Shown here one piece after another: positions 28,777 through 37,548 of a DNA stretch of 64,000 nucleotides. The notes beneath the pieces were generated by a model. That model was not told the DNA's origin. It saw only the letters and a program-made list of their open reading frames with translations, and did no database searches. Position 1 is the stretch's first letter. Every line of letters starts with the position of its first letter. The DNA comes from Yersinia enterocolitica (GTDB lineage: Bacteria > Pseudomonadota > Gammaproteobacteria > Enterobacterales > Enterobacteriaceae). Made by a program: the position numbers and the translations under genes. The stretch spans positions 3,162,001 to 3,226,000 of the forward strand of contig NBTC02000002.1 of assembly GCA_002082245.2 (NCBI GenBank), written 5' to 3'.

Positions 28777-30279
28777 TTACTGCGCAGTGGTCGGTGTTGG
28801 TGGTGCTGCTTCCGCTGCCGCTACTGTTGGCGTGGCATCCTCTGGCACCACCGTATGGGGTGTCATAATTGCGTTATACGCCGCCTGTAATGCCTTCACA
28901 TTCACTTCTGGCTCGCCTTTCGGCTGCGTCAGAATCAACGTGGTATCTTGCGATAACTGCTGTTTCAATTCCTGATTAAGCTCAGCCAGCGTCAAACCCG
29001 ACAAGAATGCCTGGCGCAACTTCTGGTACTGTTCCGGGGCGATATCCACTACGCCACTTTGCTGTGAACGCAAACGTTGGCTCATCAAAATGTCGGTATC
29101 AGTCCGGGCATAGGTTGCAAACAACTTACTTAGCTGATCATTTTTCTGCGCCATCAACGCATCAAACTCAGCCTGACTCAAGCCATTAGCGCGCAAGCTA
29201 GCCAGTTCACGGGCGACAAAACTCATCCCTGGCGTCAGGTTTTCAGCCGGCGTATTCAAGTGGATAGCACATTGCGCACGCTGATATTGCACCCGGCAAT
29301 CAAAGCCCAGCTTCAGGTTCTTCTGATCACTTTTATCCAACACTTGCTGGATATGCCAGAACAGTGCCTCGCGCGCCAAATCACTGCGCCAGTAGCGGCT
29401 CAATGCGATGGAATCCTGAATAGGATGCCATGGGGTATCCCACATCAGCGATAGCGTATCTTGTGCCGCTTGTTCATTAATAAGGCTTACCGGCTCTGGC
29501 GGCAATGGCGCTAACATCGCAATCGGTGCAGGTGTCGCGCGTTTCCCTTTCAGCTCAGAGAACGCTTTACCAATTTGGGCGGCAATGCTGCGGCTATCCA
29601 CGTTTCCGACCACGTACAACGTCATCGCATCCGGGGTGTACCACTGTTCATAAAACTGTTTTAGCTTTTCGACATCGACCGGCTTCGCCACAGGTTGACC
29701 CGGATCATGCCCAATCAAAGAAGAACCTTTAAGCCGATAACGCCACCAAGGTTCCTGAATATTTTGCGGGAAAGTGGCAATAGGATCGGTGGCACCATTC
29801 AGTGCTGCATTAACGGTTTGTTCATTTACAGCCAGCTTGCCACTGGTATCAGATAACCAGGCCAGCGCTTCCTTCATCAGGTCGGGGCGGTTATTGGGCA
29901 AACTTAAGCTGTATAACGTGAAATCATAAGATGTAATGGCCGGTGGCAACGGGCGCTCGTTATCGACCCCTTGTTGCCACAGCGACTGAAGTTGGGCGGG
30001 AGTAAAACTCGCGCTACTCATTAATGCCAGGCGTGGTAGCAGATGGGCAAAGCCAACTTGCTGTGCGCTTTCAGATAATGAGCCAGTATTAACAACCAGA
30101 CGTAACTCGATCCGATCGCTTGGGCGTTGCGGCGTAGCCAGCAACTGCCATGAGAACCCGTTTTCTAACTTCCCCTGCTGCCAAGCAGGATCGGGTTGTA
30201 GTGCTTCAGCCTGCACATTACTGCTGGCGGCAGCCAACAATAATCCACCAACTATGAGACGAATTCTGGTGCCCTGCAT
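28777..30279 (-). CDS. yhjJ: YhjJ, inactive M16 zinc-peptidase homologue
   Basis: The 500-residue protein has an N-terminal signal peptide (cleavage probably after VQAEA) and two M16-type domains. The zinc motif HxxEH of active M16 proteases is replaced by HLLPR in GFAHLLPRL, so it should lack peptidase activity. The protein resembles E. coli YhjJ. It ends in an alanine/threonine/proline-rich tail. The neighbours kdgK and dctA are as in E. coli. Confidence 0.9.
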   Translation of the reverse strand: MQGTRIRLIVGGLLLAAASSNVQAEALQPDPAWQQGKLENGFSWQLLATPQRPSDRIELRLVVNTGSLSESAQQVGFAHLLPRLALMSSASFTPAQLQSLWQQGVDNERPLPPAITSYDFTLYSLSLPNNRPDLMKEALAWLSDTSGKLAVNEQTVNAALNGATDPIATFPQNIQEPWWRYRLKGSSLIGHDPGQPVAKPVDVEKLKQFYEQWYTPDAMTLYVVGNVDSRSIAAQIGKAFSELKGKRATPAPIAMLAPLPPEPVSLINEQAAQDTLSLMWDTPWHPIQDSIALSRYWRSDLAREALFWHIQQVLDKSDQKNLKLGFDCRVQYQRAQCAIHLNTPAENLTPGMSFVARELASLRANGLSQAEFDALMAQKNDQLSKLFATYARTDTDILMSQRLRSQQSGVVDIAPEQYQKLRQAFLSGLTLAELNQELKQQLSQDTTLILTQPKGEPEVNVKALQAAYNAIMTPHTVVPEDATPTVAAAEAAPPTPTTAQ

Positions 30280-30732
30280 GTGAACCCCTACTTAATAAAC
30301 CATCCAATTTTAAAACGATACAAATTTACACCAGCCAGTCGTGTTTTCACCCGAACAGCCCATGTTTAACTTGTCAGCGCCATCGATATGGCAGCCATAA
30401 AGACATGCATAAACCAATCCAGCTTTAATAACCCCAGTCCAGCCATCACAAACTGATCGCTCTGCCGTCATTATTAGGCGAAAAATCAACGGTCAACGCC
30501 ACCGTGAAAACCGGAGGTGGCAGTGTACCATTCTGTTAGACCGCATGCTTTTGCCGATGTCACTCAACAGAGTAAAAAATAGTAGCTAAAGGGTATTTAA
30601 CACCAGAAAATGGATCGCGGGGCATTATTTTCGCGATTATAGTGCAGAGGTGCTACCGGTGACAGCAAGCCACCGGTAGTGATTTGGTCGTACTAATCGA
30701 CTGAATCTTGGTTATATCTTTCGCACTTGATG
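30280..30732. other. yhjJ-dctA intergenic region
   Basis: About 450 bp without a credible gene. A perfect inverted repeat CTACCGGTG (30653-30661) / CACCGGTAG (30671-30679) lies about 54 bp past the dctA stop, with no T tract on either strand. It may be a Rho-linked or processing hairpin of the dctA transcript. The rest should include the yhjJ promoter. Confidence 0.5.
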
Positions 30733-32028
30733 CTACGAAGAAGAAAGACCGTTTTTTATCTCACTGTTAGGTGGTGTTTTGTTTGATAACACCGCCTGCA
30801 ACTGGTCGTTATCCAGTTGTTTACACCATTTGGCAACCACAATAGTTGCCACACCGTTACCTATCAGGTTAGTCAGGGCGCGAGCTTCGGACATAAAGCG
30901 ATCGATACCCAGAATCAGCGCCAACCCGGCCAGTGGTAAATGCCCAACCGCAGAGATGGTCGCCGCCAACACAATAAAGCCACTGCCTGTCACACCGGCC
31001 GCACCTTTTGAGGAGAGCAGCAGTACTACCAGTAATGTGACCTGATGAATAACATCCATATGGGTGTTGGTCGCCTGCGCAATAAACACTGCCGCCATGG
31101 TCAGGTAGATAGAGGTGCCGTCCAGATTAAAGGAGTAACCGGTCGGGATAACCAACCCCACCACCGATTTCTTACACCCTGCTTTCTCCATCTTATCGAG
31201 CATGCGCGGGAGCACGGACTCAGAAGATGACGTCCCCAATACGATCAGCAGTTCTTCTCTTATATAGCGGATAAATTTGAAGATGTTAAAGCCATTGAAT
31301 CTCGCAATTGACCCCAGCACCACCACCACAAACAGAATACAGGTCGCGTAGAAGCAAATAATCAACTGCCCCAGTTGCACCAAGCTGCCGACACCATACT
31401 TACCGATAGTAAAGGCCATCGCACCGAAAGCACCAATCGGCGCCAGGCGCATAATCATATTGATGATACCGAAGATAACGCGGGAGAAACTCTCGATAAC
31501 ATTAAAGATGAGCTGACCTTTTTCACCCAAACGGTGCAGGGCAAAACCGAACAGAACAGCAAACATCAATACTTGCAGAATATTACCGCTGGCAAACGCG
31601 CCCACCACACTGCCTGGGATGATATCCAGCAAGAATGGCACAATCCCTTGTTGCGAGGCTTGTTCGGCATAAAGTGCAACTGCTTTGGCATCCAAAGTTG
31701 CCGGGTCGATATTCATACCGACACCGGGTTGCACCACGTTAACAATCACCAGCCCAATCAATAGTGCAATGGTGCTGACAATTTCAAAATAGAGCAGTGC
31801 AATCGCACCGGTACGGCCAACGGCCTTCATACTTTCCATGCCCGCGATACCGGTAACCACGGTACAGAAAATCACGGGTGCGATAATCATTTTAATTAGT
31901 TTAACAAATCCATCACCCAGAGGTTTCATCTGAGCGCCGAGGTCAGGGTAAAAGTGCCCTAACAATACGCCCAAGGTAATCGCCGTTAACACCTGAAAAT
32001 AAAGACTTTTAAATATTGAAACTTTCAT
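30733..32028 (-). CDS. dctA: C4-dicarboxylate:cation symporter DctA
   Basis: The 431-residue inner-membrane protein is a DAACS/SLC1-type aerobic importer of succinate, fumarate and malate. Re-entrant loop motifs [11 protein letters not shown] and [13 protein letters not shown] and the NLDGTSIY substrate and cation site are present. In E. coli it is controlled by DcuSR and CRP; upstream here there is only a partial CRP half-site (TGTGA at about 32076). In E. coli the next gene is yhjK; here a 10-kb block intervenes. Confidence 0.96.
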   Translation of the reverse strand: MKVSIFKSLYFQVLTAITLGVLLGHFYPDLGAQMKPLGDGFVKLIKMIIAPVIFCTVVTGIAGMESMKAVGRTGAIALLYFEIVSTIALLIGLVIVNVVQPGVGMNIDPATLDAKAVALYAEQASQQGIVPFLLDIIPGSVVGAFASGNILQVLMFAVLFGFALHRLGEKGQLIFNVIESFSRVIFGIINMIMRLAPIGAFGAMAFTIGKYGVGSLVQLGQLIICFYATCILFVVVVLGSIARFNGFNIFKFIRYIREELLIVLGTSSSESVLPRMLDKMEKAGCKKSVVGLVIPTGYSFNLDGTSIYLTMAAVFIAQATNTHMDVIHQVTLLVVLLLSSKGAAGVTGSGFIVLAATISAVGHLPLAGLALILGIDRFMSEARALTNLIGNGVATIVVAKWCKQLDNDQLQAVLSNKTPPNSEIKNGLSSS

Positions 32029-32363
32029 GACTATGTCCTTTTGGGTAAATACACGGCAGCCTGTCGCTTAACTCTTTGTGATGATTGAGTGACACTTCTT
32101 TTTTATCCGTGCTTGCGCGGAAAATAACACCCTCATAACAATATGGAAATTATTAGTTGCACTGGATTGCACCCTTAACACGAAATTAAGAACTGAAACG
32201 CTTCAAGCGGGAGCAACAACGGAAAAACAGACAGATCAACCAGACAATTAACCAAAATGATTAGTCCGCAGAAGGGGTAGAAATGAGATAAATAATCGTG
32301 ATGGTGTGTCGGGGAAAAAGAAGGTTTTTGAACGACGTGAACAGCCGATGTATTGCAGCAATA
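32029..32363. other. dctA upstream region
   Basis: About 335 bp between the dctA start and the terminator-like hairpin of the pectin unit. No gene is evident. It should contain the dctA promoter; a TGTGA half-site at about 32076 is the only recognisable hint of CRP binding. Confidence 0.4.
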
Positions 32364-32394
32364 GCCCCCTTTAAGGATGATTGGTCAAGGGGGC
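32364..32394 (-). terminator. Hairpin at the 3' end of the pectin operon
   Basis: GCCCCCTT (32364-32371) and AAGGGGGC (32387-32394) form a perfect 8-bp GC-rich stem, 22 bp past the stop of the CBM32 gene. T residues downstream on the minus strand are sparse, so efficiency is uncertain. Confidence 0.6.
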
Positions 32395-32416
32395 GAGTTA
32401 GCCATTTCCAGTAGGC

Positions 32417-32896
32417 TTATTTAATTGCCCGGGTGGGCGCGGTGGCAGCACTGTTAAGGGCGACTTCGTTAATGGCACTCCACTTATTGATATCTGTGCC
32501 AAAAGTGTCCAGCTTGATATATTTGGCTGTCACCGGTGTAAAAGTCAGCTTCTCACCGCTTTTGTTCGCCGTAGAGGTTTCCAGCCCTTGCGCCAGCGGC
32601 TGCCAACTCTTCCCATCACTGGAATAGGCGATGGAGAACTTCAGCTTGCGTTCGGTGGGTTTAAATGGAACCACGAGAATATTTTCAATGGATTGCGCTT
32701 TATCCAATTCCAGTTGAATCCAGCTATCTCCCGATGCTGCCCAACGCGTTTTTACATCGCCGTCGGCAATATTCGCCGGAACATGGCCTTTCTCACTGTC
32801 ATAACCCGATGCAGTGACAGCAACAATCTGCGCGGCATAACCCGATGCGCAGAACAACGAACCTAACACCAGAGTGGCTAAAACCTGTTTTTTCAT
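32417..32896 (-). CDS. Periplasmic CBM32 (discoidin-type) polygalacturonate-binding protein
   Basis: The 159-residue product has a signal peptide (MKKQVLATLVLGSLFCASGYA) and then a single F5/8 type C/CBM32 domain. It has no catalytic domain. It matches what is known of YeCBM32, the free-standing periplasmic polygalacturonic-acid-binding module of Y. enterocolitica, which is thought to retain oligogalacturonides in the periplasm for the PL2 lyase. It is the last gene of the kdgM-PL2-CBM32 unit, 120 bp after the lyase. The start at 32896 gives a proper signal peptide; the frame is open further upstream. Confidence 0.88.
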   Translation of the reverse strand: MKKQVLATLVLGSLFCASGYAAQIVAVTASGYDSEKGHVPANIADGDVKTRWAASGDSWIQLELDKAQSIENILVVPFKPTERKLKFSIAYSSDGKSWQPLAQGLETSTANKSGEKLTFTPVTAKYIKLDTFGTDINKWSAINEVALNSAATAPTRAIK

Positions 32897-33016
32897 CAAC
32901 CTAGCCTTTTTATCACGACACAGAAACCCGAGAGGAAAGCGCCGGGACAAGCAACCCTGGGAAGCCACTGCCCGGCACTTTACCAACAGCGGCCCCAGCA
33001 CGGGCCGCTGTCGGGA

Positions 33017-34735
33017 CTATTTACGGCCGTTCGGTTGCAGCTTCTCACCCACATTGAGCAAGAACAGTTCATTATCACGGGTTGAGATCCGGGCTGAACC
33101 GTCGTCCATTCGGTAAGCACCTTCAGTAAAACCAGCACCATTCAGGAAAGGGGGTACTGCCTGTGGTTTATTGCGTAGTGAAGCCTCTAGCGCCAATAAA
33201 GCGTAAGGCTCAATGGCATCTATATCTGCATATTGACGATCCGGTGAAGCCATAAAGAAACCATCGATATAGCGGGTTTTAACGATGTTATCGCCGATTT
33301 TCTCTGCTAATAACCGATACTCCGCCACCTGACTGGCATGGTAGAGATCCAACAAAGCAAACAATGCGTAAGGATCGCTGTTGGTGGTATCCAACTTGAT
33401 CTTCACCTCTTTACCCGGTGCTGTGCCGAGATCACCCAGCCCCTGATCGTTTGCAATACCGCGAGCCACTTTCCACAACAGTGGATCATTATCAATGGCA
33501 TAAGCACGGGCATATGAAATCAGGAATTCGTTGCCCGCTTTGTACGGCTTGAGTACGGTGCCTTTTTTGCCGTAATAGCCATCACGCGGCAGTGTATAAT
33601 TGGATAAGTCCTGCCCATCAGCAATCATTGGGCGGAAGGTGTTGTCCTTATCGTTATAAGCATATTGCGCGAATGCTTTTAGGCCATCCACGGTCCATTT
33701 CAATAAATCCTGCCCTTGATTGCCCAGATCTTTACCCAGTTGCAGTTGCATCAGCGCATTTTCAGAATAAAGCGTGCTGGTGCGCCCTTTGAGCATCATG
33801 TTGCCTTCCAATGCTGCTGGGCCAAACTCTGGGCCAAACTGACGCTGGGCGCGGTCACCGAACTTGGAGTGGGTATCTGCGTCATCTGTTGGCTCTTCCC
33901 GTTTAAGAGCTTGGGTAAACTGATAAACACCAAGACCGGTTTTCGCATCACGTGGCAATACATACTGCGAGGCCAAACGCTTAGCCCACACTAATGCCTC
34001 TGGCTCCTGCTGATGTTTATAAAGCAGAGAGGCGGAATAAATCAGATCATTACCTGCATTGAGGAAGCTAAGCCCTTTGGTTGCAAAGAAGGGGGCCTGT
34101 TGCTCGAATTTACTTTCCCACAATTTCCCCATTGGTTTGCCATATTCGCCGTGGCGGCTGGTTTCGAGAATACGCCAGTCATAAACATGGGCGTTCCAGA
34201 AACCACGAATGAACCGGGCAGTGGCATCACTATCAACACTGAACATCAGGTCATAGTAGGGATAGGCATTTTTCAGTTCATGCACCATCTCTTTTTCACT
34301 CGGCCCTTCTGGTTGCAGCGTTTTCAAATCGACAAAGCGATGGCCGCCCCAATAGAGTAAGCCGCTCGGGTCCTGATAATTTTGGAAATGATAACGAACG
34401 ATATCTTCAGCGCGTTTTTGGTAACGGGCGTCCTGAGTAAGCTGGCTCAGGCCGCTCATGACACGCATCAGATTTTGTTGTGCTGAGAAGTTTGATAACA
34501 CAGCCCGACGGCCATCGGGGAATATCCATTCCATTTGTTGGCCAGTACGGGGGTCAACACCATCCGCCAATAACGGGCTGGGCTTATCGCCGTGGTAAGT
34601 ATCTGAAGCTTTGCTTAACACGTTATCGACATACTGTTTCACGACAGTGAGACGATCGGTATCCGCTGCCTGTCCAGCGGGTATATACAGCGTTGCCAGC
34701 GCTGCCATACTCAAGAATAACGCTCTTTTTTTCAT
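33017..34735 (-). CDS. Periplasmic pectate lyase, family PL2
   Basis: The 572-residue protein has a signal peptide ending at AGQA (residue 23). It fits Y. enterocolitica PL2A, an endolytic metal-dependent pectate lyase of the periplasm. After removal of 23 residues, H109 (in GGHRF), E130 (in VHELK), H172 and R171 (in SRHGEYG) coincide with the metal ligands and catalytic arginine I recall for that enzyme. It cleaves polygalacturonate oligomers entering through KdgM. The kdgM stop lies 75 bp upstream, so the two are probably co-transcribed. The Dickeya counterpart is called PelX or PelW depending on location. Confidence 0.9.
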   Translation of the reverse strand: MKKRALFLSMAALATLYIPAGQAADTDRLTVVKQYVDNVLSKASDTYHGDKPSPLLADGVDPRTGQQMEWIFPDGRRAVLSNFSAQQNLMRVMSGLSQLTQDARYQKRAEDIVRYHFQNYQDPSGLLYWGGHRFVDLKTLQPEGPSEKEMVHELKNAYPYYDLMFSVDSDATARFIRGFWNAHVYDWRILETSRHGEYGKPMGKLWESKFEQQAPFFATKGLSFLNAGNDLIYSASLLYKHQQEPEALVWAKRLASQYVLPRDAKTGLGVYQFTQALKREEPTDDADTHSKFGDRAQRQFGPEFGPAALEGNMMLKGRTSTLYSENALMQLQLGKDLGNQGQDLLKWTVDGLKAFAQYAYNDKDNTFRPMIADGQDLSNYTLPRDGYYGKKGTVLKPYKAGNEFLISYARAYAIDNDPLLWKVARGIANDQGLGDLGTAPGKEVKIKLDTTNSDPYALFALLDLYHASQVAEYRLLAEKIGDNIVKTRYIDGFFMASPDRQYADIDAIEPYALLALEASLRNKPQAVPPFLNGAGFTEGAYRMDDGSARISTRDNELFLLNVGEKLQPNGRK

Positions 34736-34810
34736 TACTTGCTACCTGTCAAAAATCGTTATGTGAGGTGTGACCCCCTGAGGTCAGAATCTGATTATTT
34801 CAATAATGGA

Positions 34811-35515
34811 TCAGAAGCTGTATTTCACCCCAACGCGATAACGGGTTTGACGTTCGTTGGTATTTTTGCTGCCAGCAACGTTACCCACTGCCATATAAGG
34901 AGACCAGTTTTTATCCCACTTGTAAGTCAATTTAAAATCGTGGCTCCAATCGTAGTTCTCGTTATTTGCCAGTATAACCCCAGCTTTATTGGCTTGTTTG
35001 TAGTCCAGCTCATAGTCTAATTGATAATCTTTAAAGAATTTATAGCTAACCACGCTCGTCAGATTATAGCCATTTTCAGATGTATCTTTTGGCGTATTAA
35101 TATTGGCGCTGGTGCGTTTGTAATAAGGACGATAACGGAAGGAAACAGAGAGGTCGTCAACGATATTAGCCTTACCTCGCAGGTAAGGACGATAACTATT
35201 GGCTGTGGAGCTTGAATCTAATGAGAAACCTGGTTCAATAGAAAATGTATTATCAATTTTGTATACATAGCTGGCAACGACTTCAGTACCATTGCTGACT
35301 GTTTCATTAAATGCTTTATCTTTGTCCTGAGCTCCTTTCCACTTGCCTTCCAGTGACAAACCGAAGCCATTTGCAAAACGATGTGACATTAATAAACGAT
35401 CTTTGTGGGTGTTACCACTTTGATCTTGCATTTCATGACGATAGTCAATAGTTACCGCCATTGCGCTAGTGCTGATAAGTGATGCCATTGCCAGAGATAG
35501 TAATTTAAATTTCAT
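34811..35515 (-). CDS. kdgM: KdgM-family oligogalacturonate porin
   Basis: The 234-residue outer-membrane beta-barrel protein has a signal peptide (MKFKLLSLAMASLISTSAMA) and the KdgM pattern starting VTIDYRHEM and ending in the aromatic YRVGVKYSF. KdgM is a monomeric small porin that lets oligogalacturonides cross the outer membrane. The ATG at 35515 has GGGA upstream; the frame is open to 35572 but that part has no signal peptide. It is first in the pectin unit, with KdgR-like and CRP-like sites upstream. Confidence 0.92.
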   Translation of the reverse strand: MKFKLLSLAMASLISTSAMAVTIDYRHEMQDQSGNTHKDRLLMSHRFANGFGLSLEGKWKGAQDKDKAFNETVSNGTEVVASYVYKIDNTFSIEPGFSLDSSSTANSYRPYLRGKANIVDDLSVSFRYRPYYKRTSANINTPKDTSENGYNLTSVVSYKFFKDYQLDYELDYKQANKAGVILANNENYDWSHDFKLTYKWDKNWSPYMAVGNVAGSKNTNERQTRYRVGVKYSF

Positions 35516-35573
35516 TCCAATTTCCCTTATTTTAATAAAGATAAGTATTATTATGATAAATACAAAAGACATT

Positions 35574-35592
35574 TATGAAACATAATTCTATT
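35574..35592 (-). promoter_or_regulatory. Candidate KdgR operator of kdgM
   Basis: TATGAAACATAATTCTATT agrees with the KdgR consensus I recall (AATRAAAYRNYRTTTYATT) at 15 of 18 informative positions and lies 59 bp before the kdgM start. KdgM genes are classical KdgR targets in Dickeya. Confidence 0.7.
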
Positions 35593-35659
35593 TATTTTGA
35601 TATTAAGTTCCGAGATCCATGACCGATAGTTTGAAATTAATAAAACCAATATCCATTTA

Positions 35660-35675
35660 TGTGACATGGTTCAAA
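35660..35675. promoter_or_regulatory. Candidate CRP site upstream of kdgM
   Basis: TGTGA, CATGGT and TCAAA match the TGTGA-N6-TCACA consensus at 9 of 10 positions. It lies upstream of the KdgR-like box, as in CRP-activated pectinolysis promoters. Confidence 0.55.
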
Positions 35676-36252
35676 GTAAATAGTTTTAACCAATGTCTCT
35701 CGTCTGTAATAATTCTGCTGCAACGTAGGCATAGCAAGGGATTGTCGCTATTTTAAAGAGGATAATGTGAGGGATAAATAGTCTTGACGTGGTAGGCAAT
35801 AATATTGTAGGTACAAGCGAATATAAGGCAAATACATCCTAGTCCAATATTTTCATATGGGTATTATTGATAGTTTTAATCACTTTTACACTACAGATGA
35901 TATTTGCTATTTTCTTGTGGGCAAAGGATTAGTGGATATACACGCCGAACCAAGGTGTGACGGATATTTCTTATTAAAAATTAAGGTTAATTAATATAAG
36001 AAAAGATAATATCTTGATATTTCCTGCATAGATGAAAGTTCTGATATCTAGCCATATTGCAGTGATTACACCAGCACAATCTGTAGACCAAGAGGAGCAG
36101 CCAGCGAATGGCCAATACCACCGGTTACCTCAACCCGTTTTTTGGTAAGCACCAAAACCAACGTTGCAACGGTGCCGCTTTATCTTCAGCGGCACCTCGC
36201 CTCCCATAAAGGCCATGTTATTAATTTAATTAAATTTGATACAACAATTTAG
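35676..36252. other. Region between kdgM promoter and fimbrial operon
   Basis: About 580 bp, AT-rich in its first part, without a convincing gene. A perfect 9-bp inverted repeat GGTGCCGCT (36171-36179) / AGCGGCACC (36188-36196) lies 57 bp past the adhesin stop and may end the fimbrial transcript, though it lacks a clear T run. Confidence 0.5.
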
Positions 36253-37422
36253 TTAATAGTAATTGATCAAGAATACGGCTTTACCATTCGCTTTACCTGG
36301 CATGGGGTTCGCTTCTGTTTGAATATAGCGAGCCACCAGTGGAACGCGTATCGTAGAACTGCCATCTTTTGGCAGCGTTAACGTTTGTTCTGCGGCAAAG
36401 TTAAAGAGTGTTGGCGTCTGGTTGCTCACACCCCAACCGATTTGTATGCCTACACCCGATGCGGCTCCTGATACTGTTGAATCGATAGCCATTACTCCAC
36501 TTGTCGAATCAATAACATTGCTAGTGGGTGTTAATCGCACACCAATACTGTTACTGGTTGACGTTGCTACAGCACCCGTGCCGGTGCTGTAATCAAACAT
36601 CAGCGTGCTATTGTTCGCATTATAGAAGCCATAAAAAGTAGGACAATTTGTCAATATAATCGAGGCATCTATCCACGGCGTCGTAGCACCAATAGCCGTA
36701 AAGTATTGCCGCTTCTCATAACTCCCCATGTTCACATTCACATTCGGTGTCGTGCAAGTCTGGGCAGAGACCGTTAACTGCCCCTGAAACTTGATCACAT
36801 TAGCTTTGACCGGAAGCCCTGTTGTTGCAGAGTGAGTCAGTGGGTTAACAATAGAGATACTGGCAGACGGCAGTGTTGACGCATCAAGACTATAATTTCC
36901 AGGTGTAATCGTGCCGATTTTGATCAATGAGACATAGACGGTTCTGCCATTCAGGAAAGGTTCATAAGACCCACCCGCTACCGGACTTTGTACATCGGCA
37001 GGGAATTGATAGTTAGCCTGGCCCAAAATAGCTGCATCAGCGTTGTTGTTCCGGGATATGGCAATCCCGACACCCGGAATATTGGTCTGATATACCGCAC
37101 CGCTAAAGGGGCTACCCGTCCAATTAGCCAGTGGCAAAGGGGCTTGCTCAATCCCCCATGCAATATTGAGCCACATAGTGGTATCTACTGGGGATGTGCA
37201 TTTCATCACGCTAAGGCCAGTGGATCCACTATTCCAGCGCCCCTGATAAATCACCGTTCCGACTGGAATATCTGCACCGGCTGAAATCGCCGGAGGAGTG
37301 AGTTGCACCGTATCCGTGCGGGGGGCCCCATTCAGCGGCGCACAAACCACCTCAGCCCAAACGCTATGGCTGGTCATCATGAGTAAAACAAGCCCGGCGA
37401 TACTTTGTATTATTTTTTTCAT
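36253..37422 (-). CDS. Fimbrial tip adhesin, two-domain
   Basis: The product is about 389 residues with a signal peptide (MKKIIQSIAGLVLLMMTSHSVWA). An N-terminal region of about 200 residues is likely to be the receptor-binding domain. A C-terminal pilin domain follows, with a cysteine pair (VSAQTCTT and ILTNCPTFYG) and the terminal strand KAVFLINYY, typical of a FimH/MrpH-like adhesin joined to the tip by donor-strand exchange. Receptor specificity is unknown. The frame opens at 37512, but the ATG at 37422 with AAGGTGA upstream begins the signal peptide. It is the last gene of the operon. Confidence 0.85.
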   Translation of the reverse strand: MKKIIQSIAGLVLLMMTSHSVWAEVVCAPLNGAPRTDTVQLTPPAISAGADIPVGTVIYQGRWNSGSTGLSVMKCTSPVDTTMWLNIAWGIEQAPLPLANWTGSPFSGAVYQTNIPGVGIAISRNNNADAAILGQANYQFPADVQSPVAGGSYEPFLNGRTVYVSLIKIGTITPGNYSLDASTLPSASISIVNPLTHSATTGLPVKANVIKFQGQLTVSAQTCTTPNVNVNMGSYEKRQYFTAIGATTPWIDASIILTNCPTFYGFYNANNSTLMFDYSTGTGAVATSTSNSIGVRLTPTSNVIDSTSGVMAIDSTVSGAASGVGIQIGWGVSNQTPTLFNFAAEQTLTLPKDGSSTIRVPLVARYIQTEANPMPGKANGKAVFLINYY

Positions 37423-37548
37423 TCGTTCACCTTTGGCACAACTACGCATTACGTTCACTATTTTGGCGGTCATCGACAGAACACAAAATTGATTTAAATA
37501 TACTTTACGCACAGGTTATTCCCCCTTTAGTTCTGTATGCCGTTCTTC

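Noticed and set aside
30653..30679. Perfect CTACCGGTG/CACCGGTAG hairpin considered as an intrinsic terminator of dctA
   Set aside because: There is no T run on either strand; it is recorded only within the intergenic description.
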